Shown here in pieces: positions 10,920 to 23,489 of a stretch of DNA of 64,000 bases. A model generated the notes under the pieces. That model made no database searches, was not told where the DNA came from, and saw only the letters and a list, made by a program, of their open reading frames with translations. Made by a program: the position numbers and the translations under genes. This stretch comes from Hofstenia miamia (lineage: Eukaryota > Xenacoelomorpha > Acoela), in contig SCFE01000028.1 of assembly GCA_004352715.1 (NCBI GenBank), positions 1,006,788 through 1,070,787 on the forward strand, in the 5' to 3' direction. Position 1 is the first letter of the stretch; each line of letters opens with the position of its first letter.

Positions 10920-11919
10920 NNNNNNNNNNNNNNNNNNNNNNNNNNNNNNNNNNNNNNNNNNNNNNNNNNNNNNNNNNNNNNNNNNNNNNNNNNNNNNNNN
11001 NNNNNNNNNNNNNNNNNNNNNNNNNNNNNNNNNNNNNNNNNNNNNNNNNNNNNNNNNNNNNNNNNNNNNNNNNNNNNNNNNNNNNNNNNNNNNNNNNNNN
11101 NNNNNNNNNNNNNNNNNNNNNNNNNNNNNNNNNNNNNNNNNNNNNNNNNNNNNNNNNNNNNNNNNNNNNNNNNNNNNNNNNNNNNNNNNNNNNNNNNNNN
11201 NNNNNNNNNNNNNNNNNNNNNNNNNNNNNNNNNNNNNNNNNNNNNNNNNNNNNNNNNNNNNNNNNNNNNNNNNNNNNNNNNNNNNNNNNNNNNNNNNNNN
11301 NNNNNNNNNNNNNNNNNNNNNNNNNNNNNNNNNNNNNNNNNNNNNNNNNNNNNNNNNNNNNNNNNNNNNNNNNNNNNNNNNNNNNNNNNNNNNNNNNNNN
11401 NNNNNNNNNNNNNNNNNNNNNNNNNNNNNNNNNNNNNNNNNNNNNNNNNNNNNNNNNNNNNNNNNNNNNNNNNNNNNNNNNNNNNNNNNNNNNNNNNNNN
11501 NNNNNNNNNNNNNNNNNNNNNNNNNNNNNNNNNNNNNNNNNNNNNNNNNNNNNNNNNNNNNNNNNNNNNNNNNNNNNNNNNNNNNNNNNNNNNNNNNNNN
11601 NNNNNNNNNNNNNNNNNNNNNNNNNNNNNNNNNNNNNNNNNNNNNNNNNNNNNNNNNNNNNNNNNNNNNNNNNNNNNNNNNNNNNNNNNNNNNNNNNNNN
11701 NNNNNNNNNNNNNNNNNNNNNNNNNNNNNNNNNNNNNNNNNNNNNNNNNNNNNNNNNNNNNNNNNNNNNNNNNNNNNNNNNNNNNNNNNNNNNNNNNNNN
11801 NNNNNNNNNNNNNNNNNNNNNNNNNNNNNNNNNNNNNNNNNNNNNNNNNNNNNNNNNNNNNNNNNNNNNNNNNNNNNNNNNNNNNNNNNNNNNNNNNNNN
11901 NNNNNNNNNNNNNNNNNNN
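10920..11919. other. Assembly gap (1000 N)
   Basis: One thousand N placed at an (AT)n tract. The corresponding region of copy B (23425 onward) is sequenced and shows a LINE reverse transcriptase. Confidence 0.99.
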
Positions 11920-12779
11920 TGTTTTCAAATAATTACGAAGTACCAGTTTAATTAATTAACCTTTTTTGTTTGACCATTTTAAAGTTCACAAAATTCTCGT
12001 TGTCTTTTATTTTTATAGTTTTCCTCTAAAACGTCTCAATACGTTTTCACAACGCGTGAAAAAATAGTTGTTCAGTCTAATTTTTTTTGCAGCCAACTAT
12101 AATTTTGTTATTAATTTTTTATAAACTAGCACCTAAATGTTCTGGTGCATGTGCACCCCCAAACAGTCAGAAGCATAAATTTTCACAAGAGAATAAGCAA
12201 ATTGAACTTGAATTGTATTTTTGATTTGAAAGGTTTCTTTGTTCAGTGAAAATTCATGGAATTTCATTTGTATACCTGCAAGATTTTGCAGTTAATATAC
12301 TGAATCTAAGAACATTGAAATTAAATTTTGTAGAACTCTCATTATAACATAATTTTTAAGAAAAGTTTAAATTAATTATAAAAGACAACTTGACTTTATC
12401 AGTAATCAGAAAAATAGTTTAAAAGATTACATGGCAATGAAAACAAAAATATATCAGCATTCAATAATTGCAATTGGTTTATTTCGCCACTAGATGGCTA
12501 CCAACCACCAAAATAATTTCTTGATATGTAGTTTCACAATACTGTTTGCATAATATACGGTTTTACAGGGTTATAGGCTTTATAAAATTTTTATTTGGAA
12601 TATTATACAGTCTAATCCAATTCTATAGATGTCGATCAGCCTGCTGGGGCGTTACCGCCGATCTTATCTGGTCTTCGCGCAAACAGTAGTCGCTGACGGC
12701 GGGGTCCACTTCTACTGCTGTATTCGCACTCATTAAGTAGAACCAGTAAATAGAAATACGATGAGATGAATTTCAAGGT
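11920..12779. other. No gene seen; small GC-richer patch
   Basis: AT-rich with no recognisable coding sequence. Bases 12628-12735 are distinctly GC-richer (CTGCTGGGGCGTTACCGCCG and following) but no reading frame or RNA gene was recognised there. Confidence 0.5.
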
Positions 12780-14330
12780 AAAAAAAGTTGCATAAGCTTA
12801 AAAACGTCGCATGTGCTTTGGAATAAGACACAAGTTGAGAAAAGTTGTACACACTTAAAAAAGCTTTGTAAACTGGGAGGGCATACAAAGTCAAAACGCT
12901 ATGCAAAACGAAAAATTTTCAATATGTTGAAATATGTAGCAATGAAACAATAACAAAAGGAAAAGTGTCAGATGTATTAAAACCCGTAGCAATACATCGA
13001 ACTCTGAAGCTAAATCAAGTTATAAAAATACATATCGTAGGCTCTCAAATAATGGAAAAAGGTTTGTAAGTCCAAAATACATTGGCATTCTCTCTAATGT
13101 TTTGGCTTAGAAACTATCAAATCCAGATTACAAATTTCAAAATTTCTCCATTTCTATACGATTTTGAAACATTTAATTGGGAAATTGGGTCAAAATATGG
13201 TTTTTCTACTTGCATATTACTAGATATGTATTTTATACTTGAATTCAATGAGAAAACCGCCTTGAAGATGTATTTATTTCATTTAATCAGTTTTTGATAA
13301 TCGTAATTTACGTTATTTTATCAATATATATAAATATATACCCTAACCCTGTCTCGGGATATAGATAAAAAGTTAGGTAATGTTGAACTTGTCTATGAAA
13401 AAGTTCAAGTTTGCACACATGTAAATATACAGTCGTATTAATAGAATTTCAAATTGCTGAAAAAAGAGAACTACGCTGAATGATTTCAAAATTTGTGATG
13501 ACCATTTCTAGCATTTTACGTGATTTGATTATCATAGAAAATGTATTAGCGGATTTTTGCGATATTATTCTTAGTTAGTTTTACAAACATTTCTTTAATG
13601 AACGTAATCAATTTCATTTTTTGATAAATTGTTGTCAGTTTGCCATCTGATGTTGAAATGAAATGAATTATATACTTTTTCATAAATAGAAATAAAGTTT
13701 TTGTTGAACATTTTTAAAGCATTTGTTTAAATTGTAACCATTTATATATTTCATTTTAAATAAAAACTTTTATTGTTGTAAATTTTTAGAATCATTAGTT
13801 TAAATTTTAATAGCTTATATCTTTAACTGTAAATAAAGAAATTTGTTGTAAATTTTTAACATTTATCTAAATTGTAATAATTATATATTTCATTGCAAAT
13901 AATAACGCTTTTTGTTTTACATTTTTAAACGCCTTTGCATAAATTGTAATCGTTTAGATGTTTCTTCGTAAATAAAAACGTTTTTTATTGTAAACTTTTA
14001 ACATCATTAGTTTAAATTGTAATAGCTTATAAACTTCACCGTACATAGAAACGTTTTTTACTGTAAATTGTTGACATTATTTGCTTAAATTGTAATCATT
14101 TACATATTTTATCATAAATAAAACGTTTTTTATTGTACATTTTTAACGACATTTATTGAAATTTTAGTTCTCTATATATTTATTTCTAAATAATAACGTT
14201 TTTCATTGTATATTTTAAAAGCTTTTGCTAAAATATTAATCGTTTATATATTTCATTGTAAATATAAACGTCGTTGTTGTTAATTTATTTTGCAATTTTT
14301 AATTATCATGTGTTTTTGATGTTATGTAAA
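12780..14330 (+). repeat. Dispersed repeat family, copy 1
   Basis: Blocks here recur at 47420-47720 and 48300-49400. A clear example is 'ccaaaatacattggcattctctctaatg' near 13073, which matches 'ccaaaatatattggcattctctccaatg' near 47459; the following ~220 bases also match. The 13082 reading frame lies in this block but its counterpart is broken, so I do not call it a gene. The order (unique start, tandem part, ATTATCATGTGTTTT end) is kept in both copies, which suggests a non-autonomous mobile element or satellite-bearing repeat. Confidence 0.6.
13675..14290 (+). repeat. Degenerate ~88-bp tandem array
   Basis: About seven units. Each contains 'ATAAAAACGTTTTTTATTGT', 'A.TTTTTAACA', 'AAATTGTAAT' and 'TATATATTTCAT' in the same order, with heavy point divergence. 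The array lies inside the dispersed repeat; a single related unit is seen near 49250-49330 in the other copy. Confidence 0.75.
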
Positions 14331-15724
14331 TCAAGTTTATAGCATTAAATTTTTTATCAGTTTACAATGTTTATATTTCAAACAATTGTTGTCAAGTTTA
14401 GCGAAAATTTTTATACTTTGTATTTGAAAAACAAAATGTACATTTTACATATAACATTAACATGAATATATTAGCCAAAACAAATTAAATTACAATTAAT
14501 ATATAGACAGCCTAAACAATAGAAGAGCATGGATTGCATCTATATTATTTTCCTTAAATCCTAGTTTTGCATGTTTAAAACATTGTTGAAATGAACATGT
14601 TATAACATAAACTTGTCATTAAATATATCAGGTTGCCCAAATCCTAGCACTCGAAAATAAAAACTTTGTAAACAAATTATTTCGTCAATAGATGTCATCC
14701 AATAAACTCCACTACTTTGCACATGACAAATAGTAAAAGCTACTTCTATTCTACTTTTAAAGATTCTTCTTAGACATATACCTAAATTTTATGCGGCTGT
14801 TTTTGCTTTATATTTCAGGTTTAACCTGAAGTTTGACAGCCCAATCCAATTTCGAGCAATGTGTGCACCACTGATGTGAATAACATTAGATAAATAAGAA
14901 TATGATTTTAGCTGCTAAAAACATGGTCCTGTTGGAAAGCAAACATTTCTTTTGGTTTTGCTTTACATTGCAGAGTTGAAACCGGATCACAAAATGTGAA
15001 CCGGTGACTGCGACATGGAAAATATTTGACTCCGCGACCCGGTGAGGCCCAGTAAATTTGCAAAATAAATTAATCGATAACCCGAATGACCCGTTTTTTA
15101 TGATTTAGAACGCTGATTGCAGAGCTTTGCTAAGAGTATGCTTTCATAGATATTGATAGGAATAACACATCAGCTGCTAACATTCGAATACTTCGCCTCT
15201 CATTAAAAATATGATTCTAAAATCGATATGAAATAATACTATATAAATACTTCTTGTGAAGAAAAATGCCAGCAAGTCCAAATCATCATTTTAAAATTGA
15301 AATCTGCGAAAGATTCTTGTCCTCGTAAATATTTATTAATTTTAATAATTTAACCCCCATTCTATTTCTAGAAAAATTTCGATTTAGATTTAAATCTAAT
15401 TTCGTAGACTTAATAATAATTTGATGCTAATCAAATACCAACTAGGAACTTAAGAGTGGCGCATCTAAGTCATTGTGGGATAATGAAATCCCTTATCTGA
15501 CGACATGGTTATCCGCAGATCCAGTGATCCGGCTGCAAATCTGTTACATTGCTATTGAAAGATAATGGATAAACTCCATATGTTTTTGTGTATTTTGCAA
15601 GTACAGTATGATTTTTTGTCAGTATATATTTCAAAACATCATAACAAAAAAATATCAATTAACGAAACATGTAAGAAACATGAAATTGAAGTGTATACAT
15701 AGGAGTTTAAATCATGATTTATGT
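14331..15724. other. No feature recognised
   Basis: AT-rich non-coding DNA. I saw no ORF with a recognisable product, RNA gene or inverted repeat. Confidence 0.5.
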
Positions 15725-16640
15725 TGGCTGATGGTGTCCTCTAACAGAGCCAAACGATTGGGGATGGAATAGACAGCATTTCTTTTTTGGTCAGCTGCAA
15801 CTTCTTCGTTGATTGCCTCTTGAAATTGTAACAAATTTGTGAGCTTCTTACGCTTTAAATGCCCCATAACCATAAGTCACACGGAGTGATTTCGGGTGAT
15901 CTGGGTGGCTAAAACCAATTGCAGCTCCGGCTTATCATGCGATCTCCAAAACTGGTTTTGAGGAAGTCAAGTGAGAGTCTTGCTGTGTGCGGTGTTTCTC
16001 CGTCCTGCATAAAAATCGTGCGCCTAAAATCTCGCTTGTGTTTGAGTTGTGGTATCACATGAGATTTCCCCATTTCAACGTAATTCTCTTTGCAAACAGT
16101 TTCACCAATCGGGAAAAAGAATGGCGGAATAATGAAACGGGAACTGAACCCAATGAAAACGGTTAATGTAGGTGAATGCAAAGGTTTTTGGATTATCGCA
16201 TGTGGATTTACTGCTGCCCAACCGTATCCGTATATTGATGAGATTTCCCCAGATAGACAAAAGCGCGCTTCATCACTCCACAGTATATCATCAATATTAC
16301 GCAATAATTGCGTCTCAAAAAGTTTGGCAAATTCTAATCGGTGTTCGCAGTCATCTTCGTAAAGTTGCTGCACGAATTTTGGCTTGTAATATTTGAAACA
16401 AAAAATGTATATTTTACAATTTTCCTCGCACTTGAATAGCATAAGCCTGTATTGCTACTGGCTTCACGCACAAAACTAATCCTTGCCACATTGTTGTTAG
16501 ATTGTTTTTCAAGATTGTCTTTGACTGCTTTGATATTATCATAACTAATGACACATGGGCCGCCAGTTTTAGGAGCATCATGTAGTGAGAACGTACGTTG
16601 ATTCCAATCTTCCTATCGTTTTTATTATTTCCATCTCTGT
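15725..16640 (-). pseudogene. Tc1/mariner-superfamily transposase remnant (DD41D-like)
   Basis: The open part 15909-16442 carries the core of a mariner-type transposase. It has ILWSDEARFCLSG (first Asp), a PFFFPIGETV block, IFMQDGETPHTA (second Asp) and FGDRMISR. An in-frame TAG follows NWF, then PPRSPEITPCDLWLWG continues in the same frame with the third Asp. There are 41 residues between the second and third Asp, counting the stop as one. Upstream, 16443-16640 encodes in another frame a DAPKTGGPCVI-like stretch, the remains of the N-terminal helix-turn-helix linker. A premature stop, at least one frameshift and the missing start make it non-functional. No terminal inverted repeats were identified. 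Confidence 0.85.
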
Positions 16641-18094
16641 AAATGGATCTTTATGTAGTCTATGAATTGTTTTGTATGACTACAGGCAAGACATTGTTGA
16701 ATTATTATTGGAGTAGTATAGCTTCACAATTTCTAAATGTGTCGACAAATCCATACTGATTTTAGAAAATGAAACTTATGTACATGTACATATAGAGGGT
16801 GTACAACCAAACAATTTTTCAACGAATTAAGACCCCCTGAATTACAAATTAATTTCCTGTAGGTGGCACAGTGTGTATATAAATAGATTTTGCTTGAACA
16901 CGTATTCAAGTATAAACCGACTACAAAATCATACTGTATAATGTTCATGCTATTAATGTATATTTTAAAGAAACGATAAAAATTCATGATATATAAATTC
17001 TATTTTGCTAATGTTTTGAACAATTTATAACTAATTTAGTCAAAAATCTATAATTCTTGTTTGAGAATGTATTTAAAAACTAACAATTACCTTATCTTTT
17101 TTGTTGACATGAATTGATTACAAAATAAATGCGCCATCACTTGACTTAGAAAATTTAATAGCTTGAAGTGCAATGGAAATCTGCAACACTATTGTTTGAC
17201 ACAACATTGTTCAAAGTTGGTCATCTGCATTCGTGGAAAATCAATCAAAAGAAATACACTAACCACATAATTGATGGCCAAATTTTGCAGCCGCAACTCT
17301 ACATGCTTACTGTTTACTATTGCATTATATATGTAGATTGTGAATAAGTAATAAGATTTAAGTCTTTAAGAGGGGACGACTCCATTAATAATTGATAATT
17401 TGTTTACACTTTGATGCCAAAAACCAAGGATACACTGTGCAACTTGAGCATCGTTCTCAGTTGCTCTGTAAACAAATTCGACACGAGTTGTAAATCCATT
17501 GAAGCAATACCGACAACTTTCCATGACCCTGAATTATCGGAAGTGAAGGCCCAAAGGACGAGTTTGAATGCTGTGAGAAATCTGAGTACACGGTGTGCAT
17601 GCAGTGATGCAAAACCATAATGGGTTAAACGCAATAATTGCTATACTAAACCATAAAATAATGGAATGACCAGAATTTTAACATGACCATTATTTAAGAA
17701 AGGTGATACCATATTTCACAATATTTGTCCCATAATGGTATTCTCGCTACGTGTTACTTAACCATAAAAATTCCATTTTACGAATGAAAAATATTACAGC
17801 AAAATAATAACTACCGATCAGGAACTCATTGTGTATTGCTCACCCACCACACAGATTAATTACGTAATTTCTTTCATTGCTTATGAGTGGGAAGAAATTT
17901 GGTTTTCCTCAAAAAATTTAATTGGTTGCAGCCATAATGCCGATCAGTTGCTTATGAAATTGTTTAGTAAAAGTATTTCTACATGATATTGTAAAAATAA
18001 AAATAAAAATATATTGCCATATCTTAAACAAAGAATTTTCTTTTTTGAAAACGGAAAATAAATTATTTCAATAATTGTTTAATTATTTCTATCA
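16641..18094. other. No feature recognised
   Basis: AT-rich. Short frames occur on both strands at 17404-17634 with no recognisable motif. Some ACCATAA/TTATGGT-like words recur at 17615-17800 but form no clear element. Confidence 0.45.
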
Positions 18095-19492
18095 TTAAAC
18101 AATTATTTTACGTTTGGACGTCCCAGAAAGCCTTGTTGGCACAGAGGAAAATCTGGCTTTCGAGGTTAACAGGTTCCAGTGACTTTTGATAGTCAGTATA
18201 CTATCTAAATTGCCTTGGATTTTAGCCCGCTTAGCAGTTAGAATACTTTCAGAGTAGTTTTCACTTTCTTCAGCTATTTCGATTTCGTTATGTTCTCGCA
18301 AGTTTTCTAAACTTCGTAACTCATCCACTGTCAGCGTTTTTCCTTGAATAGAGTGTATAATCCCAATTTCAAATGAAGGGCTCTGTGTAAGACTTCCTGT
18401 ACCCAGATATTTATGCAAACCTGAATACTGCTCCATGGTGTGATCGAACAAAGAACGAATCTCAAAAGATTATCAATGAATCCTGCAATTTCTTATCAAT
18501 TCCAGTCGTTCTAAATCCGTAAGAAAAGATTTGGCTTGAAGGTGTTCGGAAGGCGATAAAAGAAAAGGCGCAAGTTCACGGTCTTCTTTTTCGATAAATT
18601 GTTCGAGTTCAACGTACTGTTTTAGCATCTCATATGTAGAAGACCAATGTGTAGTATTTCTTGTAATTGGTCGTATTTTTGTTTTGGTCCGCAGAATTGC
18701 AGATTTACGAAAAGTATTTAACTTGATAATAAGTTGGCTGATTTTTACCATGAGAGGTTCAAACGGCGTCATTATGGAATTAACCGCCAAATTGAATCGG
18801 TGTGATGCACAGCCAGATCGCTTGCAATTCTCACATTCACTGGGGCGTTATCTCCCACCAGAAAGGTGTTTTCCCAAAAATGGCAAGTGTTTCCACTAAA
18901 AATTGCTTGTAGCTTGCGTTTCCCAAATCAGCCTCATCTTTAAGTTTCGAAAATCCAAGCAACGCATGTTTAGAAACTTCCCATTATCGCCAGGCTAAAA
19001 CGCAAAACTGCCCACAAAGTGGGTTGAAGTACTGGTGTCTGACCAGTCGTAAAAAATTAGTCGAAATTTGTTTGGTAATGCCAAAGAAATATTGTGCTCT
19101 ACCTGCTTTGTTGTAAGATCCAAATATGTCATAAATGTAGGTCTAGATATCAGCTTCAATTTAGAATAAAGAAGGCTAAAGGGATCTTCCACGAAAGAGA
19201 AAGAATAACCCTTCATAATAACCCAGTGTAACCAGCCGTAAATATTTTTCGCTTTATCCGAAACAAGAATGTTAGTAAAATGATGGTTACTGCAATCTCG
19301 AATTTCCGCTAGATAATTCTTGTGCTTTTCAAGAATATGGCTCATAAGATTATTATAGACGGACTTTGGTTTGAGTTTTCTAGTCGTTCCGCACTTGCAT
19401 TCGTAGATGCCATCTCCTTTTGCAGTGAAATAAAACAATACAACATCTTTGAATAAGTAAATAAACATTTGGAGACGAAACAATATAAACAA
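18095..19492 (-). pseudogene. hAT-superfamily transposase remnant, copy 1
   Basis: Minus-strand order: a BED-type zinc finger (YECKCG...HILEKHKNYL, about 19410-19310), then FVEDPF and SRPTFMTYLDLTT. Next come DWSDTSTSTHF, where the usual DGWSD is altered, CASHRFNLAV near 18810, and RNTTHWSSTYEMLKQY. The C-terminal dimerisation region is damaged. The ER-FS segment present in copy 2 (32515-33855) is deleted here, so RAKIQGNL joins directly to a shifted frame. Several stops and frameshifts separate the pieces. Copy 2 aligns over most of the length, so the two are the same family. Confidence 0.85.
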
Positions 19493-19719
19493 GTGTGCAC
19501 TTTAAATAACGCCAAATGAGTCACTTTTAACTCATTCAATGACTTTATGCATTTTGCAAATTTACTATGCCTTTTCTACGGATGGTTACTCATTTTTCTG
19601 ATCATATTGTCAGGAAAATTATTATTTGAGAAAAAATAATTTTCCGGAAAAATAAATAACTGGTATTTTTCGGGACGTCAAATATATTATTTTTATGTAT
19701 TTATTGCAAATAATTTTTA

Positions 19720-19745
19720 AAATTATTTATTTTTTTACAGCCCTG
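19720..19745 (-). repeat. hAT 5' terminal inverted repeat
   Basis: Read on the minus strand from 19745: CAGGGCTGTAAAAAAATAAA. A CAGGGCTGT start is typical of hAT ends, and it lies about 250 bases upstream of the transposase start in the right orientation. The 3' counterpart near 18000 was not found, so the element is probably truncated there. Bases 19746-19893 hold nothing else. Confidence 0.55.
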
Positions 19746-19893
19746 CAGATAGCACTCCGGCTGGAAGCCGTATGAATTGGTTGTTGGAATCGTGGCTCCT
19801 CCTAAGGCCCTTTTTGTGTAACCTTCTGCAGAGTCACTTAGTTCCTAAGTTACGCCACTATAGTCGCCCGCCACCGATTCTACAATATATATA

Positions 19894-20893
19894 NNNNNNN
19901 NNNNNNNNNNNNNNNNNNNNNNNNNNNNNNNNNNNNNNNNNNNNNNNNNNNNNNNNNNNNNNNNNNNNNNNNNNNNNNNNNNNNNNNNNNNNNNNNNNNN
20001 NNNNNNNNNNNNNNNNNNNNNNNNNNNNNNNNNNNNNNNNNNNNNNNNNNNNNNNNNNNNNNNNNNNNNNNNNNNNNNNNNNNNNNNNNNNNNNNNNNNN
20101 NNNNNNNNNNNNNNNNNNNNNNNNNNNNNNNNNNNNNNNNNNNNNNNNNNNNNNNNNNNNNNNNNNNNNNNNNNNNNNNNNNNNNNNNNNNNNNNNNNNN
20201 NNNNNNNNNNNNNNNNNNNNNNNNNNNNNNNNNNNNNNNNNNNNNNNNNNNNNNNNNNNNNNNNNNNNNNNNNNNNNNNNNNNNNNNNNNNNNNNNNNNN
20301 NNNNNNNNNNNNNNNNNNNNNNNNNNNNNNNNNNNNNNNNNNNNNNNNNNNNNNNNNNNNNNNNNNNNNNNNNNNNNNNNNNNNNNNNNNNNNNNNNNNN
20401 NNNNNNNNNNNNNNNNNNNNNNNNNNNNNNNNNNNNNNNNNNNNNNNNNNNNNNNNNNNNNNNNNNNNNNNNNNNNNNNNNNNNNNNNNNNNNNNNNNNN
20501 NNNNNNNNNNNNNNNNNNNNNNNNNNNNNNNNNNNNNNNNNNNNNNNNNNNNNNNNNNNNNNNNNNNNNNNNNNNNNNNNNNNNNNNNNNNNNNNNNNNN
20601 NNNNNNNNNNNNNNNNNNNNNNNNNNNNNNNNNNNNNNNNNNNNNNNNNNNNNNNNNNNNNNNNNNNNNNNNNNNNNNNNNNNNNNNNNNNNNNNNNNNN
20701 NNNNNNNNNNNNNNNNNNNNNNNNNNNNNNNNNNNNNNNNNNNNNNNNNNNNNNNNNNNNNNNNNNNNNNNNNNNNNNNNNNNNNNNNNNNNNNNNNNNN
20801 NNNNNNNNNNNNNNNNNNNNNNNNNNNNNNNNNNNNNNNNNNNNNNNNNNNNNNNNNNNNNNNNNNNNNNNNNNNNNNNNNNNNNNNNNNNNN
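19894..20893. other. Assembly gap (1000 N)
   Basis: One thousand N after an (AT)n tract. Bases 20894-21354 after the gap are AT-rich with no recognisable feature. Confidence 0.99.
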
Positions 20894-21354
20894 GGAAAGG
20901 GTTGAAGGAAATGCTAGCAAGCTCACAATTTATATTGAATTAAGATTGACAATGGAAAGTTTAAGGAATTTTTTATTATAAGCAATAACAACAAGCACAC
21001 AAAAATGCCCAATTTAGATTTAATATTCAATTTCCGAAGAAATTTCAATTTTTAAACATTATTTTTTTTCAATAATTAAAAATATATTTTGCCCAATTTT
21101 AAGTACTCATGTAGACATTGATTTCAAGGTCCACGAATAATCGTGAATAAATTATTTTGAAATTTCATTCCGCACATATATTTTATAATTTTTGCAAACA
21201 GAAAATTGTAGAAAGCTCTTCACAATGAATTGTATATGTTTATGAGATCTAGGAGAGCATAATAATGAATAATATTTTACTTGCAAGCTTTAGCTCATAT
21301 ATTATTTATGATTAAGAGTAAATTACCAGTGGACCACTGGTGGTGGCTACATGG

Positions 21355-22548
21355 GTGCATTCCTCACACCAGCAAAAATTGGTTGTCTGCTAAAGCACTG
21401 TGTCATTCAAATTTGAAAAATGGAAACTTGGCAATGAAGGTATCTGACTCAATTTTATAGTTGATGCTACTATTCATCATGGTCGAATAAACATGTACTA
21501 CGAATCATGGTTATCATCTCTCTGGTTAAGAGCATTTGCAAATTTCAAAGGGAAGTCATTTTGGATAAACAATGAAAGTTATAAACATGAAACTGTTCCA
21601 GTTAATCATTGTGTTATAAAAGATGGCAAGCATTTCATAAGAAATTCTTGTGAAAGATTAAATGCATTTTCTGTGTTTATTTGCAAATCAAAGAATGCTT
21701 CCTGTGAGACATCTGACTGTCCACTTATTGCTGCAAAGGGTTCTACAAAATATTGTCAATTACGTTATTTACACGAATATTATCTACAAAATCATTATTT
21801 TGGTATCACTTATTTACCAAAGGTCTGTGTTGACAATTGCAAAAATTCTCAGTTGCTATATTTAGAAAGCAGTGCTGAAATTGATTTTATCCTGAGTAAT
21901 ATTAGTGGAAATTTTTTCATAGGAGCAACAGACTATTCGGGAATTGGAAATTGAAAGTGGATTGGGGATATGCCTGGAATAAATTTTGGAGAAGTTTCGC
22001 AATTTCTTGACAGATATATTACATGTGGTTACTACATATGTATCAGAGAACCAAATTTTTTCATTATTGAGAGTTCAGTTGCAAGGGTTAAACACTTTTT
22101 GTGTCAATTTCCAAATGAATTCAGCAAAGATGGTATCATTCCAATATCATTTTTATACAGTAAAATGGGAGCACCAAAATGTCAACATCTTAGTTGTACC
22201 ATAAATGCTATTGTTTCTTTGAGGGAATAAATCAAAACCTTAACTGTAACTCTTTTTCTCATTGGAATTTTCTAACTATATACGACGAGAAAGAATTGAA
22301 TCATGTCCAAAGTCTTTTGAAAGGGAATGAATCTGAATGAAGAATTGGAGCTAATAATTTTATTGAACGCAGTATTTTTCAGTGGACAGATACAAGGGGT
22401 ATGGAAATTCCGCTTTTACCTGATAAAGACATGTACACTTGCCTCGCAATTTCAAAAAGAGGTCTTCAGCAGCTAAATTGTGAAGAAGCAACTAGATATG
22501 TTTGCACTCTGAATTGGAAAGAAGCTAACAATTTTGCTAATTTTTAAT
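21355..22548 (+). pseudogene. Triple C-type-lectin-like protein, 5'-truncated copy B
   Basis: The match to copy A begins abruptly at about 21355, inside module 1 (CIPHTSKNWLSAKALC), so the cytoplasmic and membrane parts are missing. A short insertion near 21455 changes the frame. Reading resumes at 21493 and runs through module 2 to TGA 21952, which replaces the Trp of GNWKW. Module 3 has a small deletion near 22200 (after HLSC) and a stop near 22338. Unlike copy A, the end of the gene is intact here: the Trp after SIFQ and the codon after GM are normal. From about 22550 the downstream LINE matches copy A almost base for base. Confidence 0.85.
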
Positions 22549-22599
22549 TAATGGTAATTAAAATAGATATTCTTCATTAAAATTTCATATTGATTCAAA

Positions 22600-23423
22600 A
22601 GTGTTGTCTTAGCATAGTAAGGGTAAAAACCCTGCCGAAATGAGTTTCAGTATTTCTGCTGATATAGAGATACTGGAATGTAAGATTATCACAGGTTCTT
22701 ACAGAATGGTTCTCAGGATAGAATAATCAAGAAACCAGAGATTAAAATAATACATATAAATAAATGCATATTCCTATCCCGCGCAACAATCAGGATAATT
22801 ACAAATTCAGTAAATACATGGGTTTTAAGCATTTTTTAAAAGCAGACAGACTTGAGAGATTGTTTATTGAACTTAAAATTCTTTAGAGGGGGGTCTGAAG
22901 TGTAGATGCTCCTGAGATAGTTTGGTGAATTCTAGAATTGAGATATTTTAATGCCACTAATGAGAACATATAGATGATTCTTTTCTTTATTGGTAGCCAA
23001 TTTAATGAGGTGAAAGCATCCTTTTCCAGAGCCTCATCCTTTCAAACCAAATATGAATCTAGCAGAGTTATTCTAAGCTACTATTGGCTTTCTAATAAGG
23101 AATTCTGGAGAATAAAAAAGAAGTGAATTGCTTTGATCCAGTCGTTTTATGCTTTTTAGATAAAACTATTACAGTTTTTACAATGTTATTGATAAAGGGA
23201 GCCATTGAAAGTCGGAGATCACTTTACAGCCAAGATAAGTGACAGAATCCTTCACAAATTTTTTTAAGGTGAGCAAGAATTAAAGACCTAATTCTTCAAT
23301 GAACCAATTCAGAGTTACTAATTACTAGAATTTCGCCGAGTTTTTTTATTGAGTATTAAGTCGAACAGTGGCAGATAACTTCATATTATTTGATAATGTC
23401 ATTTAATTTAAAGGATAAATTAT

Positions 23424-23489
<66 letters not shown>

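Noticed and set aside
13675-14290. CRISPR-like array
   Set aside because: Units are contiguous, degenerate and AT-rich without constant repeats or unique spacers; the genome is eukaryotic.
17404-17634. Overlapping ORFs on both strands
   Set aside because: No family features on either strand.
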